A stretch of DNA of 64,000 bases from Xenorhabdus mauleonii (GTDB lineage: Bacteria > Pseudomonadota > Gammaproteobacteria > Enterobacterales > Enterobacteriaceae): positions 62,001 through 126,000 of the forward strand of contig NZ_FORG01000005.1 of assembly GCF_900113945.1 (NCBI RefSeq), in the 5' to 3' direction. This document shows positions 1-9,987 of the stretch, piece after piece. The position numbers were made by a program, and so were the translations under genes. The first letter of the stretch is position 1, and every line of letters starts with the position of its first letter. The notes below the pieces were generated by a model, which worked only from the letters and a program-made list of their open reading frames with translations, did not search any database and was not told where the DNA came from.

Positions 1-2124
1 ACCGATATCAGCCAGTTCTGGGCGCTGCTTCAGGGCTTGCTGTAGTTTAGGCACCCAGATGCTGAGTTCATCAAGGGAAGTGGCCTGCAATGTAAATTGG
101 TACTGAGTGCGGGATACTTGCGTATCAATCGTTAAATCTTGGGTCGGTTGCAGATACAGTTTGACGTCGGGTACACCAGCAATACTGGCCTGCAAGCGTG
201 GAATAACCTCATCTATGCGTTGATCACGCTGGTCGAGGGGTTTTAGTGTAATTTGCACGCGCGCGTTATTTAATGTTGGGTTATTGCCGTCAACACCCAC
301 AAAAGTAGAGATATTTTCTACGGCAGGATCTTTCAGCAATAGAGCGGTAACTTGTTGCTGTTTATCTGCCATTGCGTGGAATGAAATGGATTGGGGCGCT
401 TCAAGTGTACCCTGAATCAACCCATTGTCTTGCAAAGGGAAAAAACCTTTTGGGATCATGACATAGAGCAGGGCGGTCAGAGCCATTGTTCCGAATGCAA
501 CACCCAATGTAATCCAAGGATGGTTCAATACCCGTTTCAGAAAGACGGCATATATCGCAATCATGCGCTCGAAGAAACGCTCGCAGGCTTGTTCGAAACG
601 GTTATGTTTGATGTCCGCTTCAGATTTCAGCATTCGCGCACACATCATCGGCGTTAGCGTCAGTGACACGACTGCAGAAATTAAAATGGCGACAGCGAGA
701 GTAATGGCAAACTCGCGGAAGAGGCGGCCGACAATATCCCCCATAAACAACAGCGGGATCAAGACAGCAATCAATGAGAAGGTCAGGGAAATAATGGTAA
801 AGCCGATTTCCCCGGCTCCTTTTAATGCGGCTGCCAGCGGTTTTTCTCCTCGTTCGATATAACGGGAAATATTTTCGATAACGACAATGGCATCATCCAC
901 GACAAAGCCAGTTGCGATGGTCAATGCCATTAACGTGAGGTTATTGACGGAAAAACCGCAGAAATACATAACGGCGAAGGTACCCACCAGAGAAAGTGGT
1001 ACGGCAATACTTGGAATCAAGGTTGCTGTGGTATTGCGCAAAAACAGGTAAATCACCATCACAACCAGCGCAATAGCCAACAACAGCTCAAATTGCACGT
1101 CCTTGACCGAGCTACGGATAGTCACGGTTCTGTCTGTCAAAACATCTACTTTGACAGATTTAGGCAGGCTGCCAATCAACTCAGGCAGCATGGCGCGAAT
1201 ATTATCCGTTGTTTCAATAACATTCGCACCGGGTTGGCGTTGGACGTTGAGGACAATGGCAGGTTTTTCATTGGCCCATGCGCCCAGCTTGTCATTTTCT
1301 GCCCCTTGCTCAATGGCAGCAACATCACGCAGGCGAACCGGAGCGCCATTTTTATAGGCCACGATGAGTTTGCGATAATCATCAATGGATTTCATCTGGT
1401 CGTTGGATGAAATTGTGACTGAGCGTGTCGGCCCGTCAAAACTGCCTTTTGCTGAATTTACATTGGCTTTCATGATGGCGGCGCGGATCATATCACTATC
1501 CAACCCTTGGGCAGCGATGGCTTGTGCGTTCAATTTCACACGCACGGCAGGGCGTTGTCCGCCAGCCAATGTCACCAAACCAACGCCACTGACCTGAGAG
1601 ATACGTTGGGCAACGCGGGTTTCCACCATATCTTGCACTTGCGTCATGGTTTGGGCATCGGAGGTGACAGCCAGCGTTAAAATAGGCGGATCCGCCGGAT
1701 TGACCTTGTTGTAAATAGGCGGGTAGGGCAAATCGTCCGGCAAGAGATTACTGGCTGAATTAATGGCAGCCTGCACATCTTGTTCTGCCACATCAAGCGG
1801 CAGAGAAAGCTGGAAAACCAGAGTAATGACTGACGCTCCCCCGGAGCTTCTGGATGACATTTGTTTCAAGCCGGACATTTGCCCGAATTGGCGCTCCAGT
1901 GGCGCTGTCACGGCTGATGTCATTACATCTGGGCTGGCGCCGGGATACAGAGTAACCACCTGAATTGTAGGGTAATCCACTTGTGGCAAGGCAGAAACGG
2001 GCAACATCCGATAGCCGATAATCCCTGCCAACAAAATGGCCAGCATAAACAACGTCGTGGCAACGGGGCGCAGTATAAACAGGCGGGATGGCCCTCCGCC
2101 TGTCATTGGCGAATCAGATTGCAT
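1..2124 (-). CDS. mdtB: MdtB, RND multidrug efflux transporter subunit (partial, 3' end outside window)
   Basis: Inner-membrane RND pump subunit that, in E. coli, forms a heteromultimer with MdtC and works with the periplasmic adaptor MdtA and an outer-membrane channel to export bile salts, novobiocin and similar compounds using the proton gradient. I translated the minus strand from 2124: the N-terminus contains [19 protein letters not shown], then [17 protein letters not shown] and [17 protein letters not shown], all characteristic of MdtB. About 708 codons are present of an expected roughly 1040, so the C-terminal third and any mdtC lie beyond the left edge. Its ATG overlaps the mdtA stop codon by one base (TAATG), which indicates translational coupling in one operon. 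No frameshift was seen in the parts read. Confidence 0.93.
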   Translation of the reverse strand, partial: MQSDSPMTGGGPSRLFILRPVATTLFMLAILLAGIIGYRMLPVSALPQVDYPTIQVVTLYPGASPDVMTSAVTAPLERQFGQMSGLKQMSSRSSGGASVITLVFQLSLPLDVAEQDVQAAINSASNLLPDDLPYPPIYNKVNPADPPILTLAVTSDAQTMTQVQDMVETRVAQRISQVSGVGLVTLAGGQRPAVRVKLNAQAIAAQGLDSDMIRAAIMKANVNSAKGSFDGPTRSVTISSNDQMKSIDDYRKLIVAYKNGAPVRLRDVAAIEQGAENDKLGAWANEKPAIVLNVQRQPGANVIETTDNIRAMLPELIGSLPKSVKVDVLTDRTVTIRSSVKDVQFELLLAIALVVMVIYLFLRNTTATLIPSIAVPLSLVGTFAVMYFCGFSVNNLTLMALTIATGFVVDDAIVVIENISRYIERGEKPLAAALKGAGEIGFTIISLTFSLIAVLIPLLFMGDIVGRLFREFAITLAVAILISAVVSLTLTPMMCARMLKSEADIKHNRFEQACERFFERMIAIYAVFLKRVLNHPWITLGVAFGTMALTALLYVMIPKGFFPLQDNGLIQGTLEAPQSISFHAMADKQQQVTALLLKDPAVENISTFVGVDGNNPTLNNARVQITLKPLDQRDQRIDEVIPRLQASIAGVPDVKLYLQPTQDLTIDTQVSRTQYQFTLQATSLDELSIWVPKLQQALKQRPELADIG

Positions 2125-3374
2125 TACGGATTCTCCACGCCATTGCCTGACTGGCTGTTTGATTGAGCCGGATTCTTCTTGCTGCTGTCATCTTCAAGTG
2201 ACGCCACGGACAACGGTTTGACAATTTCGACTTTGGCGCCATCAGTCAGTTGGTCGATGCCGTCAGTGACAACGCGATCGCCGGCTGAAACACCGCTGCT
2301 AATGACCGCAAATTGGCTATTTTGCAGCCCCACAGTGACCTTATTTTTGCTGACCTTATTGTCTTTATCGACTTTCCAGACAAAATGACCGTTATTTCCC
2401 ATTTGCAACCCTGCGTTAGGGATCACGACAGCGTTTTGCAATGTATTGACTTTCATCTGAATATTGACGAACTGATTCGGAAACAGTGCATTGCCTTGAT
2501 TATTGAATTGAGCCTTCATTTTGATCGTGCCTGTCGTAACATCAATCTGATTATCAATGCTGAGCAGCTTGCCTTGTGCCAATTGTTGCTGATTATTGCG
2601 ATCCCATGCACTGACGCTGACGTCCTTGTTATTTTTCTGGGCGTTGAGTACCGCCCTGATATCGTTTTCTGGCAGGGAAAACAGTACATCAATGGGATCG
2701 ACTTGGGTAATTACTACAATTGGTGTTCCACCTCCGGCAGAAACATAGTTGCCGACATCGATGCGCTTTAACCCGGTTCGGCCGGAAATTGGCGCAGTAA
2801 TGCGGCTATAGGCCAATTGCAGTTTTGCATCGTCGATATCTGATTGATCGGCTTTCAGGCTGGCTTCACTTTGGCGAACCAACGCCATCTGCTTATCCAA
2901 ATCTTGTTGAGATATCAGTTTATTTTTTGCTAATTGCTGAAAGCGGCTTAAATCCTGTTTGGCATTGGTCAATGTTGCCAGATCTCTGGCATATTGCCCT
3001 TGTGCCCTTGCCAGCTTAACCTGAAGCGGACGGGGATCGATTTCGGCCAGCAAATCCCCTTTTTTGACATATTGGCCTTCATTGAAATGCAGCGCTATCA
3101 ATTGGCCTTCTACGAGACTGGTGATGGTTACGGTGTTTGTGGCTTGAACTGTTCCCAGGCCACTTAAATAATGTGGAACAGATTTTATTGCAGCCGTTGC
3201 TACTTGCACCGGAGGGATAACCTGGTTGCTGGCGCTTTGCTTTGCTCCCGGATTTTGAGCTTTGTTTGAGGGGGTTGGCGCACCGAAGTGTTTCCAGGCA
3301 AAGAAAGCCGCAGCGATAATCACGGCCAGCACCGCAGCGACTCGGAAAAAGTAGGAACGGCTTTTGTTATTCAT
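2124..3374 (-). CDS. mdtA: MdtA, periplasmic adaptor (membrane fusion protein) of the MdtABC efflux pump
   Basis: Membrane fusion protein that bridges the inner-membrane RND pump MdtBC to the outer-membrane factor. The 416-residue product matches the usual length of about 415. It has an N-terminal signal or anchor helix (residues about 8-27, [17 protein letters not shown]), a lipoyl/barrel-sandwich region with the motif [15 protein letters not shown] (about 103-117), a coiled-coil hairpin (about 120-165, rich in Gln, Ala and Leu), and a beta-barrel region around [17 protein letters not shown]. The Asn/Gln/Ser-rich C-terminal tail is typical. It is first gene of the minus-strand operon; the start ATG lies at the AT-rich 3375-4056 region, which must hold its promoter. 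No BaeR-type site could be recognised by eye. Confidence 0.95.
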   Translation of the reverse strand: MNNKSRSYFFRVAAVLAVIIAAAFFAWKHFGAPTPSNKAQNPGAKQSASNQVIPPVQVATAAIKSVPHYLSGLGTVQATNTVTITSLVEGQLIALHFNEGQYVKKGDLLAEIDPRPLQVKLARAQGQYARDLATLTNAKQDLSRFQQLAKNKLISQQDLDKQMALVRQSEASLKADQSDIDDAKLQLAYSRITAPISGRTGLKRIDVGNYVSAGGGTPIVVITQVDPIDVLFSLPENDIRAVLNAQKNNKDVSVSAWDRNNQQQLAQGKLLSIDNQIDVTTGTIKMKAQFNNQGNALFPNQFVNIQMKVNTLQNAVVIPNAGLQMGNNGHFVWKVDKDNKVSKNKVTVGLQNSQFAVISSGVSAGDRVVTDGIDQLTDGAKVEIVKPLSVASLEDDSSKKNPAQSNSQSGNGVENP

Positions 3375-4056
3375 TAGCTCGACATTCTCTCAATATTGTG
3401 ACGAAATGTTGTGACGATAGGCAGTCATGCCACATCTAATATCAAATAGATACAGAACTTATTATTAGTGTAACCAGTTAGAATTAACCAATAATGAAGA
3501 AAGTATGGAGCTTATGTCAAAAAGATAATGTTTTGGACAATGGCTCCCTTTAGATTTTGTGATGAACAATCCAATATTTCATGAAAAATTATGTTAGGGG
3601 CTTTATCGCGTCTTTTTTTTAGTTGTCATTTCCGGAGGGTAATCACGATTGATGATGCAGGGGATTCAATCAATATGCAATGTTAATGATGTTTGAGCTA
3701 TCAAAAGCCACGGATTATGTTTTTTGTGATCAACGTTGAGGTTCAACTGGATTAAATCAGGATAGAGTGAACCCACTTTGTGATTCATTTGTTTTTCGCT
3801 ACGTATTATTTCCACTACATATATATTTACATACTATTTTCACTACATTCTATTGGCGCCATATTCTATTTTTGGCAAAGACCTTGGCAGAGTGTCCAGC
3901 CTGTCCGATTTATCACCAGTAAAGTATTTTCTCCAACATCTTATTATCAACACCAATACCTTGTTGTTTATACCTAATTACTGACATCTTTATCATTTGC
4001 ATCTTGTTACAAACATTAAGCGATATTTCAAGCACCTGCGAATAAGGGGCATGAAT
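3375..4056. other. Intergenic region between mdtA and dgoK with a short direct repeat
   Basis: About 680 bases without a convincing gene; it must contain the divergent promoters of mdtAB (minus) and the dgo operon (plus). Two 17-bp near-identical copies (3804-3820 and 3832-3848, differing at 2 positions, both ending in CACTACAT) lie 28 bp apart and could be an operator. A 65-codon reading frame across them is of low complexity and has no ribosome-binding site. No dgoR-like regulator gene is present. Confidence 0.5.
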
Positions 4057-4626
4057 ATGACATTCCGCTACATTGCTATAGATTGGGGCTCCACAAATCT
4101 GCGTGCCTGGATTTTCGATGATGAGGTCTGTTTAGAACGTCGCCAATCAGAGGCAGGTGTGACAAAGCTGAAAGGTGTTTCACCCATAACAGTGTTGGCT
4201 GAGATTACAGCAGGTTGGCGAGAAGATTCTGACCTGCCAGTCATTATGGCTGGCTTGCCTGAGCAGCAAACGGATGCCGGTACATTTAATTCAGGGCTAT
4301 TGCGTGGTATCGAATCTCCTGCTTTGTTACCACAACTCTTTGAAGTCCGCGCTGCACATGTCTTAAAAGCGTTGCCTGCTGAGTTTGTCAGCGAATTTTT
4401 GTCCGGGTTGCTGATTGGCCATGAAGTGGCAACCATGACGAAACAGCTTGCCTGTGGCACAAATCAATCTCTTCATGCACAACCGATCACTATTGTGGCG
4501 GAACCTAAACTGGCAGCCCGTTATCAGGCCGCATTTAACTATTTCCAATTATCAACCCAGTTAGTTGAGGGTGATGCTGCATTTCTCGCAGGCATAAGGA
4601 ATATTGCATATGAACTGGCAAACTAA
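4057..4626 (+). pseudogene. dgoK: dgoK remnant: 2-dehydro-3-deoxygalactonokinase with a large in-frame internal deletion
   Basis: DgoK phosphorylates 2-keto-3-deoxygalactonate in D-galactonate catabolism. The N-terminus (RYIAIDWGSTNLRAW, the ASKHA phosphate-1 loop) and the C-terminal half (LPQLFEVRA, SEFLSGLLIGHEVA, AGIRNIAYELAN) are well conserved. But PVIMAG jumps directly to LPEQQTDAGTF, which aligns to the region after about residue 165 of the roughly 292-residue family. About 100 residues are missing without a frameshift, leaving 189 codons. The lost stretch includes most of the first ASKHA domain, so activity is unlikely. I chose ATG 4057 because AAGGGG (4044-4049) sits 7 nt upstream; an in-frame ATG at 4051 is too close to it. 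It is first in dgoK-dgoA-dgoD-dgoT and overlaps dgoA by 17 nt. An intact but shortened enzyme cannot be excluded from sequence alone. Confidence 0.8.
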
Positions 4627-4826
4627 TCTTTCCTTCATTGCCATTTTGCGCGGGTTGCGTGACGCCGGAAAATTTACATGAATGGTTGGTTGTGGGCTGT
4701 TTGGGCGCGGGGCTGGGGAGTGATTTGTACCGTGCAGGACAACCGGCCAACCGCACCAAAGAAAAAGCCATGACATTTGTGAAGGCATACAGAGCAGCAA
4801 AGCAAAAAATAAAAAGTAATCGATAA
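4610..4826 (+). pseudogene. dgoA: dgoA remnant: KDPGal aldolase reduced to its two ends
   Basis: DgoA cleaves 2-dehydro-3-deoxy-6-phosphogalactonate to pyruvate and glyceraldehyde 3-phosphate. From ATG 4610 the frame reads MNWQTNLSFIAILRG, the normal N-terminus, and then shifts to a stop at about 4669. In another frame the normal C-terminus follows (GCVTPENLHEW, GAGLGSDLYRAGQ, FVKAYRAAK), ending at 4826. The junction lies in the GC-rich stretch 4649-4655. Roughly 130 residues of the about 205-residue enzyme are missing, including the Schiff-base lysine and the TIM-barrel core, and the two ends are out of frame. The gene is clearly dead. It overlaps dgoK, as in the ancestral operon. Confidence 0.9.
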
Positions 4827-4851
4827 AAGGTAATGCAATAAGAGGTGTGCA

Positions 4852-6000
4852 ATGAAAATCACTAAACTCACAACGTATCGCTTACCTCCGCGGTGGATGT
4901 TCTTGAAAATGGAAACAGATGACGGGGTTGTTGGGTGGGGAGAACCTACCATTGAAGGACGGGCGCGCACGGTTGAAATGGCCGTTCATGAGTTGGGGGA
5001 ATATCTTATTGGTCAGGATCCGGCCAGAATTAATGACTTGTGGCAGGTGATGTATCGGGGCGGTTTCTATCGCGGCGGGCCTGTCTTGATGAGCGCCATT
5101 GCCGGAATTGATCAGGCTCTCTGGGATATCAAAGGGAAAGTTTTAAAGGCACCTGTCTGGCAACTGCTTGGGGGATTGGTGAGGGACAAAATCAAAGCTT
5201 ACAGTTGGGTAGGGGGAGATCGTCCGGCGGAGGTCATTGCAGGTATCGAAAACTTGTGCAAAATAGGTTTTGATACCTTCAAGCTAAATGGCTGCGAAGA
5301 GCTGGAAATAATAGACACTGCTCGAAAAGTGGATGCAGCCGTCAGTGTTGTGGCACAAATTCGGGAAGCGTTTGGTCATCAGATAGAATTCGGGCTGGAT
5401 TTCCATGGGCGGGTCAGTGCCCCGATGGCGAAAGTGTTAATCCATGAACTGGAGCCTTATCGTCCACTCTTTATTGAAGAGCCTGTTCTGGCGGAGCAGG
5501 CAGAATATTATCCTCGCCTGGCGGCTCAAACACATATCCCGATTGCAGCAGGGGAACGCATGTTTTCTCGCTTTGAGTTCAAGCGTGTTTTGGAAAATGG
5601 GGGCGTGTCCATTCTGCAACCTGATCTCTCTCATGCGGGTGGCATTACGGAGTGTCATAAGATTGCATCTATGGCTGAAGCCTATGATGTCGCATTGGCA
5701 CCCCATTGCCCGCTCGGCCCGATTGCACTCGCTGCCTGCCTTCATATCGATTTTGTTTCCCGCAACGCGATTTTCCAAGAACAGAGTATGGGGATCCATT
5801 ATAACCAGGGCGCAGAACTCTTGGATTTTGTGAGAAATAAAAATGATTTCGATATGACAGGTGGTCATTTCTACCCTCTGACAAAGCCGGGATTGGGCGT
5901 TGAAATCGATGAGGAACAAGTTATTTTCCGCAGCCAAAATGTTGCTGATTGGCGTAATCCGCTGTGGCGCCATGATGATGGCTCCGTAGCTGAATGGTGA
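4852..6000 (+). CDS. dgoD: D-galactonate dehydratase
   Basis: Enolase-superfamily enzyme that dehydrates D-galactonate to 2-dehydro-3-deoxy-D-galactonate in the cytoplasm. The 382-residue product has the full family length. The metal and acid/base residues lie in [14 protein letters not shown] (Asp and His near 183/185), FIEEPV (Glu near 209), AAGERM (Glu near 235) and [11 protein letters not shown] (His near 285), all present. The start ATG has an AGAGG ribosome-binding site about 8 nt upstream. It lies 25 nt after the dgoA remnant and 76 nt before dgoT. Its product would be a dead end here unless another kinase and aldolase take over, because dgoK and dgoA next to it are deleted. Confidence 0.95.
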   Translation: MKITKLTTYRLPPRWMFLKMETDDGVVGWGEPTIEGRARTVEMAVHELGEYLIGQDPARINDLWQVMYRGGFYRGGPVLMSAIAGIDQALWDIKGKVLKAPVWQLLGGLVRDKIKAYSWVGGDRPAEVIAGIENLCKIGFDTFKLNGCEELEIIDTARKVDAAVSVVAQIREAFGHQIEFGLDFHGRVSAPMAKVLIHELEPYRPLFIEEPVLAEQAEYYPRLAAQTHIPIAAGERMFSRFEFKRVLENGGVSILQPDLSHAGGITECHKIASMAEAYDVALAPHCPLGPIALAACLHIDFVSRNAIFQEQSMGIHYNQGAELLDFVRNKNDFDMTGGHFYPLTKPGLGVEIDEEQVIFRSQNVADWRNPLWRHDDGSVAEW

Positions 6001-6076
6001 TCCACGGCACTGACAGTTTTACAGTGTTGGTAAGGGTTATGCCCAGATTTGGCAGTGAAGATTGGGAGATGGGCGT

Positions 6077-7369
6077 ATGGGCATTTCGAATACGACGACA
6101 AGACTGGCTCACCGCCGTTACCTGACTTTGGTAATCCTCTTTATCACAGTGGTTATTTGCTATGTTGACAGAGCAAATCTCGCTGTTGCATCCGAACATA
6201 TTCAGCAAGAATTCGATATCAATAAAACCCAGATGGGATACGTTTTTTCTGCTTTCTCTTGGCTCTATGCACTGTGCCAGATTCCCGGCGGTTGGCTTGT
6301 TGATCGAGTTGGCTCCAGGCTGATCTATTTTGTCGCCATTTTAGGCTGGTCTGTGGCAACCCTTTTGCAGGGAGTTGCCACAGGTTTATTATCCTTGATT
6401 GGCTTACGGGCAATGACCGGTATTTTCGAAGCTCCGGCATTTCCAGCCAATAACCGCATTGTGACCAGTTGGTTTCCTGAACAAGAACGTGCTTCAGCGA
6501 TCGCTTTCTATACTTCCGGTCAGTATGTCGGGTTGGCTTTCTTGACTCCGTTACTTATTTGGATTCAGGAAATTATGAATTGGCGTTGGGTGTTTATTAT
6601 CACTGGCGGTATCGGGATTATTTGGGCGTTTATCTGGATGAAGGTTTATCAGCCCCCGAATAAGAGCAAAAGGCTCAATCAGCAAGAGCTTGACTATATC
6701 CGTAAACACCGTGGCTTGGTGGATGGTGAGAGTCGTGCAGAGAAAAAAGGCAATTTGTCTTTGACGAAAAAAGATTGGAAATTAATGTTTAATCGCAAAT
6801 TGCTGGGTGTTTACCTGGGCCAATTTTCTCTGGGTTCGACACTGTGGTTTTTCTTAACTTGGTTTCCGAATTATTTGACCCAAGAAAAAGGGATTGCTGC
6901 ACTTAAGGTCGGTTTTATGACAACGGTTCCTTTTTTGGCGGCATTTGTGGGGGTGCTTCTATCCGGTTGGATTGCAGATAAACTGGTTAAGAGAGGCCAT
7001 TCTTTGAGTTTGTCGCGTAAAACGCCCATCATTTGTGGCCTGTTGATTTCAACATGTATTGTTGGCGCAAATTATACAAATAATCCCATGCTGATCACGT
7101 CCTTAATGGCGCTGACATTTTTTGGCAATGGGCTGTCTTCTATCACTTGGTCACTTGTTTCTTCTTTGGCTCCCGCACATTTAATTGGCCTTACGGGAGG
7201 GATATTCAATTTCATTGGTGGATTGGGTGGGATCACCGTTCCGCTGGTGGTGGGATATTTAGCGCAGAACCATGGTTTTTCCCCTGCCTTGGTTTATATC
7301 TCGGTTGTCGCGTTGATCGGGTCTTTTTCTTATATTTTTCTGGTGGGGGAAATTAAACGGATTGATTAA
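6077..7369 (+). CDS. dgoT: D-galactonate:H+ symporter, MFS family
   Basis: Major facilitator superfamily transporter of the anion:cation symporter (DgoT/ExuT) type that imports D-galactonate. About 430 residues with twelve hydrophobic helices; signature stretches include [15 protein letters not shown] in TM1, [14 protein letters not shown] at the TM2-3 loop, and [18 protein letters not shown]. The plausible start is ATG 6077 ([16 protein letters not shown]), with GGGAGA 7 nt upstream; a TTG at 6062 in frame is less likely. The gene is intact although the two catabolic genes upstream are broken. A G+C-rich hairpin follows at 7375-7394. Confidence 0.93.
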   Translation: MGISNTTTRLAHRRYLTLVILFITVVICYVDRANLAVASEHIQQEFDINKTQMGYVFSAFSWLYALCQIPGGWLVDRVGSRLIYFVAILGWSVATLLQGVATGLLSLIGLRAMTGIFEAPAFPANNRIVTSWFPEQERASAIAFYTSGQYVGLAFLTPLLIWIQEIMNWRWVFIITGGIGIIWAFIWMKVYQPPNKSKRLNQQELDYIRKHRGLVDGESRAEKKGNLSLTKKDWKLMFNRKLLGVYLGQFSLGSTLWFFLTWFPNYLTQEKGIAALKVGFMTTVPFLAAFVGVLLSGWIADKLVKRGHSLSLSRKTPIICGLLISTCIVGANYTNNPMLITSLMALTFFGNGLSSITWSLVSSLAPAHLIGLTGGIFNFIGGLGGITVPLVVGYLAQNHGFSPALVYISVVALIGSFSYIFLVGEIKRID

Positions 7370-7374
7370 AATAA

Positions 7375-7394
7375 GGCGGCTGCTATACGCCGCC
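7375..7394 (+). terminator. Hairpin after dgoT
   Basis: GGCGGC/GCCGCC stem with an 8-nt loop followed by a T-rich stretch, immediately downstream of dgoT. A second hairpin (AATCTCAA/TTGAGATT) follows at about 7424-7447. Confidence 0.7.
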
Positions 7395-7573
7395 ATTAAT
7401 TTTGTCATTTTCAAATATTAGATTAATCTCAAGGCGGTTTTTGAGATTAAATATTTAAAGGAGATTGGGATAATATAAATATAAAAATAGAATGAAAAGA
7501 ATATATTTTTTCAATTCCAGTAAATGCTGCGAGTAAATAAGATATTTATACGCCTCGTACTTCAAGGTGCATG

Positions 7574-7604
7574 TATTACCATCCCGCGACGCGGGATGAT
7601 AATA
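7574..7604. repeat. Palindromic repeat (hairpin) upstream of hcp
   Basis: Stem of 14 bp with one mismatch; the core ATCCCGC/GCGGGAT is separated by 3 nt. It is embedded in a roughly 90-bp element from about 7550 to 7640 whose right end (GGGTATA) resembles the ends of the ERIC-like elements elsewhere in the window. Probably a dispersed intergenic repeat. Confidence 0.5.
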
Positions 7605-7761
7605 CGTCGCTTCCTGAAGCTTGGAGTTAATAGGGTATAAACGTTATTTAGAGTGAATATCATCACTTTTTATCTACCCAAGTGACCATGTTTAGGGATA
7701 TATTAGCACTGTTTTACCCCACTTAATGCAGCTTAACCACTAACCATAACAGGGAGTTTTT

Positions 7762-8241
7762 ATGGCAAATATTATTTATTTAACATTGAAAGGAGACAAA
7801 CAGGGGGTGATTTCACAAGGTTGCTCTTCTGTTGAGTCCATCGGTAATAAATATCAGGTTGGTCATGAAAATGAGATATTTGTATTGAATCTCCATCATT
7901 CTATTCACAGAGAGCAAAATGTTAACCATAGCCCAATTGTATTTATAAAGCCGCAAGATAAGTCGTCACCATTATTAATGATGGCAATTTCGGATAATGA
8001 AACATTGAATCTGAAATTTGATTTTTATCGTACAGCACAATCAGGGGCGCAGGAATTATATTATTCTATTGAATGCCGTGATGCGACAATCATTGAGCTA
8101 TCACCGAATTATCCACACAGCGCCAATCATTCGGAAGCGCAACCCGAAGAGAAAGTCTCTATTAAATATAAAGACATTATTTGCCATCATCATATGGCGG
8201 GAACATCTGGATACAGTGTTTGGGACGATAGGGTATATTAA
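7762..8241 (+). CDS. hcp: Hcp, type VI secretion tube protein (orphan)
   Basis: Hexameric ring protein that forms the T6SS inner tube and chaperones small effectors. The 159-residue product carries the family signatures MANIIYLTLKGDKQG, GNKYQVGHENEIFVLNL, PIVFIKPQDKSSPLL, LKFDFYRT and IAGTSGYSIW-like HMAGTSGYSVWDDRVY at the C-terminus; the length fits the Hcp1 family (about 160). AGGGAG lies about 7 nt before the ATG. No other T6SS gene (VgrG, TssBC, effector or immunity gene) is adjacent, and the gene is closed by its own terminator, so it is an orphan hcp that presumably serves a T6SS encoded elsewhere. Flanking repeat elements suggest insertion between dgoT and tauC. Confidence 0.92.
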   Translation: MANIIYLTLKGDKQGVISQGCSSVESIGNKYQVGHENEIFVLNLHHSIHREQNVNHSPIVFIKPQDKSSPLLMMAISDNETLNLKFDFYRTAQSGAQELYYSIECRDATIIELSPNYPHSANHSEAQPEEKVSIKYKDIICHHHMAGTSGYSVWDDRVY

Positions 8242-8248
8242 TCTTTGG

Positions 8249-8281
8249 AAAAAACGCCGATTTGAACATCGGCGTTTTTTT
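8249..8281 (+). terminator. Rho-independent terminator of hcp
   Basis: Perfect 13-bp stem AAAAAACGCCGAT/ATCGGCGTTTTTT with a 6-nt loop and a T tract on the plus strand. The A tract on the left arm means it could also stop transcription coming from tauC on the minus strand. Confidence 0.92.
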
Positions 8282-8363
8282 ATTATTGAATCAAGCTAAA
8301 TACCGTACCAAATCATGTGTCATTGTCGAAATAGGCTTCACAGGCCCATCGTCAATGGTGGGC

Positions 8364-9209
8364 TTACTGTTTTGCCCCGTACCAAGGAACCAAACGTTTT
8401 TGCAATACCCGCAATCCTAATTCAAGCGTACATGCAATAAGCGCTATCACACAGATCCCGGCAATGACCATATCGGTTGACAAAAATTCACCAGCAGATT
8501 GCACCATGAACCCCAGCCCTTGTGTTGCTGCAATTAACTCAGCCGCAACCAAAGTAGACCAACCCACACCCAGCCCAATTCGCAAACCAATCAGAATTTC
8601 AGGCAATGCATTGGGTAATATAATGTTTGTCAGCAGTTGGCGGCGGTTTGCCCCCAGCGATCTCGCCGCCCTGATTCGGGTAACGTTCGCATTTTGTACG
8701 CCGGCAACCGTTGATAGGATGACCGGAGGCAGCATTGATGCCCAAATCAGCAATATTTTTGAAAATTCCCCAATGCCAAACCAAATCACAATCAAAGGCA
8801 AGTAAGCAAGGGGAGGGACAGGGCGATAAAATTCAATCCAGGGATCTAAAATAGCCTGTATCTTTTTGCTGATGCCCATCGCTATACCGACAGGGATGCC
8901 GATAATCACCGCAGACAGCAAGGCCAGTAATATTCGACTCAGGCTGGCCCAAAGGTGTTCCCAGAGAGTAACACCCATAAATCCGAGATCACCCGCGGCG
9001 CTGACAAGCTGGGCAATAACCTGTTTGGGGGAGGGTAGAATGATAGGATCAACCCAACCTTTTTCTGTGATAAACCACCAGATCAGCAGCAAGGCGAAGA
9101 CAGAAATGATCCGCAATCCAAGGTATGAAGCAGACAACCATCCGATCAAACGTTGGTAACGACGATGGATATTCAATACCGACAAAGTGTTTTCTTGTTG
9201 AGAGCGCAT
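8364..9209 (-). CDS. tauC: Taurine ABC transporter permease
   Basis: Inner-membrane permease of the taurine/sulfonate importer TauABC. The 281-residue product has about six transmembrane helices and the EAA-type cytoplasmic loop that contacts the ATPase (RAARSLGANRRQLLTNIILPNALPEI; key residues near 185-215). GLRIGLGVGWSTLVAAELI and LGFMVQSAGEFL match TauC rather than SsuC. Its ATG overlaps the tauB stop by one base (TAATG). It ends the operon; the tauD dioxygenase gene usually found next is absent. Confidence 0.9.
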   Translation of the reverse strand: MRSQQENTLSVLNIHRRYQRLIGWLSASYLGLRIISVFALLLIWWFITEKGWVDPIILPSPKQVIAQLVSAAGDLGFMGVTLWEHLWASLSRILLALLSAVIIGIPVGIAMGISKKIQAILDPWIEFYRPVPPLAYLPLIVIWFGIGEFSKILLIWASMLPPVILSTVAGVQNANVTRIRAARSLGANRRQLLTNIILPNALPEILIGLRIGLGVGWSTLVAAELIAATQGLGFMVQSAGEFLSTDMVIAGICVIALIACTLELGLRVLQKRLVPWYGAKQ

Positions 9210-9982
9210 TATTTGCCCCCCAAGTCATTGAAAATCTTATCCTGAACATATTCACGGCAGGCAATAAATTGTGGATCAGATTTTATATGACGGCTGCTTT
9301 CTCCCTGTATAAAGCGACGACCAAAATCCAGCGTCAGACGTTCAACTATTTGGCCCGGCGAAGAAGATAGCAGATAGAGTTCTTCAGCCATAAATATTGC
9401 TTCTTCAATATCATGGGTGATAAGTAAGCACTGTTTGCCTGTGCTGTGCCATAGCTTCAACAGCAGCTCCTGCATTTGTGCCCGGATATAGATATCCAAG
9501 GCGCCAAAAGGCTCATCCAGCAGTAATATCTGTGGGTTAATGGCCAATGCCCGGGCGATGCCCACGCGTTGACGCTGCCCGCCGGAAAGTTGCCAGATCT
9601 GGGCGGTTTCATATTCGGCCAGCCCAACTTGAATAAGCAGATCACGGGCGATATCCAGCCGTTCTTGTTTGGTGACGCCGATGAATTTTAAACCGAGTGC
9701 TACGTTATCAATAACATTCAGCCACGGCATTAATCCATCGCCTTGGAATATCACTCCGCGATCTTGGCCCGGCCCGGTCAGGGGAACACCGTCCAGTAGA
9801 ATTTGTCCGGAAAAAGGTTGTAAAAAACCTGCGATCAGATTGAGTAATGTCGTTTTTCCGCAGCCAGAAGGCCCTTGGATCACAACGAATTTTTCAGGTT
9901 CAATATTAAAATTGATATTGTTCAATACCAATCTATCCTGATATTTCATACTGAGGTGATTAATGGAGAGCATATCGAACAC
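9209..9982 (-). CDS. tauB: Taurine ABC transporter ATP-binding protein
   Basis: ATPase subunit of the TauABC importer, 257 residues. Walker A is GPSGCGKTTLL (about 37-47), the ABC signature is LSGGQRQR (about 128-135), Walker B is LLLDEPFGALD (about 152-162), and the switch histidine follows in LLITHDIEEA. The C-terminal RRFIQGESSRHIKSDP region is typical of TauB. It lies 5 nt after tauA and overlaps tauC. Confidence 0.93.
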   Translation of the reverse strand: MFDMLSINHLSMKYQDRLVLNNINFNIEPEKFVVIQGPSGCGKTTLLNLIAGFLQPFSGQILLDGVPLTGPGQDRGVIFQGDGLMPWLNVIDNVALGLKFIGVTKQERLDIARDLLIQVGLAEYETAQIWQLSGGQRQRVGIARALAINPQILLLDEPFGALDIYIRAQMQELLLKLWHSTGKQCLLITHDIEEAIFMAEELYLLSSSPGQIVERLTLDFGRRFIQGESSRHIKSDPQFIACREYVQDKIFNDLGGK

Positions 9983-9987
9983 CTCTC

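Noticed and set aside
3780-3977. 65-codon frame between mdtA and dgoK
   Set aside because: Low complexity (Tyr/Ile/Phe/His) from an AT-rich direct repeat, no ribosome-binding site.
5437-5973. 178-codon frame antisense to dgoD
   Set aside because: Contained in the conserved dgoD gene; no start signal.
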